DNA of 60,468 nt, from contig NZ_FTNE01000024.1 in the NCBI RefSeq assembly GCF_900156265.1, forward strand, positions 1-60,468. The letters are read 5' to 3'. The first letter of the stretch is position 1, and each line of letters opens with the position of its first letter. The position numbers and the translations under genes were made by a program. This document shows positions 60,465-60,468 of this stretch, one piece after another. This DNA is from Acidiphilium rubrum (GTDB taxonomy: Bacteria > Pseudomonadota > Alphaproteobacteria > Acetobacterales > Acetobacteraceae). The notes beneath the pieces are model-generated. The model was not told the DNA's origin. It ran no database searches and saw only the letters and a list, made by a program, of their open reading frames with translations.

Positions 60465-60468
60465 TTAG
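60465..60468. repeat. IS5 target-site duplication, right copy (TTAG)
   Basis: These last four bases of the window repeat the TTAG on the left side of the element, so the element lies fully inside the window. Confidence 0.85.

Overview
The window looks like a chromosomal segment of a high-GC alphaproteobacterium, most likely a member of the Rhodospirillales and probably Acetobacteraceae. The basis is the strong GC codon bias, the DUF1285 / CoA-type NUDIX / CCA-adding enzyme module divergent from a MoxR-DUF58-DUF4159 operon, FNR/FixK-type TTGAT-N4-ATCAA sites, an IS5-family element, and composite palindromic repeats between genes. The genus cannot be fixed from sequence alone.

Layout. 1-10.2 kb: the end of an unrecognised gene, then cca, an inserted lipoprotein gene, nudL-like and DUF1285 genes, facing away from a four-gene MoxR/DUF58/membrane-protein operon. 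10.2-16.5 kb: a composite palindrome, then a catabolic-looking cluster (SDR, alpha/beta hydrolase, GntR regulator, MFS transporter, xanthine-dehydrogenase-family large subunit) with a shared GATATATCA operator motif. 16.5-18.3 kb: a DksA/TraR zinc-finger gene and a hemN-like gene with a perfect FNR box. 18.3-25.6 kb: a six-gene complex I / hydrogenase-4-like membrane complex whose large subunit lacks the nickel cysteines, led by a small XRE regulator. 25.8-30.4 kb: an SDR, a P1B ATPase, a VIT/CCC1 transporter and an AI-2E-family permease. 30.8-33.3 kb: an orphan FNR box, a DUF2786 protein and an IS630 remnant. 33.4-36.8 kb: a periplasmic molybdo-oxidoreductase with its cytochrome b, and an aldo/keto reductase. 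36.9-39.1 kb: ethanolamine ammonia-lyase eutBC. 39.2-46 kb: a LacI regulator, idonate and gluconate dehydrogenase genes and a ribose-type ABC importer, around a gluconate-type operator. 46-48.3 kb: a small secreted Cys protein and an ECF sigma / NrsF pair. 48.3-52.9 kb: a porin and an SsuBC/TauBC-like ABC transporter whose binding protein gene is fused by deletion to a histidine kinase remnant. 53-59.2 kb: a HerA-like ATPase, a methyltransferase, tRNA-Val(CAC), a CFA-synthase/DUF1295 operon and a MoaB. 59.25-60.46 kb: a complete IS5-family element with a TTAG target duplication.

Themes. Molybdenum cofactor use recurs (XDH-type subunit, MsrP-type enzyme, MoaB). Oxygen-responsive control is suggested by two perfect FNR boxes. 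The most interesting system is the nickel-less energy-converting hydrogenase-related (Ehr-type) complex with a regulator almost touching its first gene. The most unusual sequence structure is the family of composite palindromes between convergent genes. Palindromic repeats supply the C-terminal residues of EutC (composite family) and of the LacI regulator (a separate A/T-rich element).
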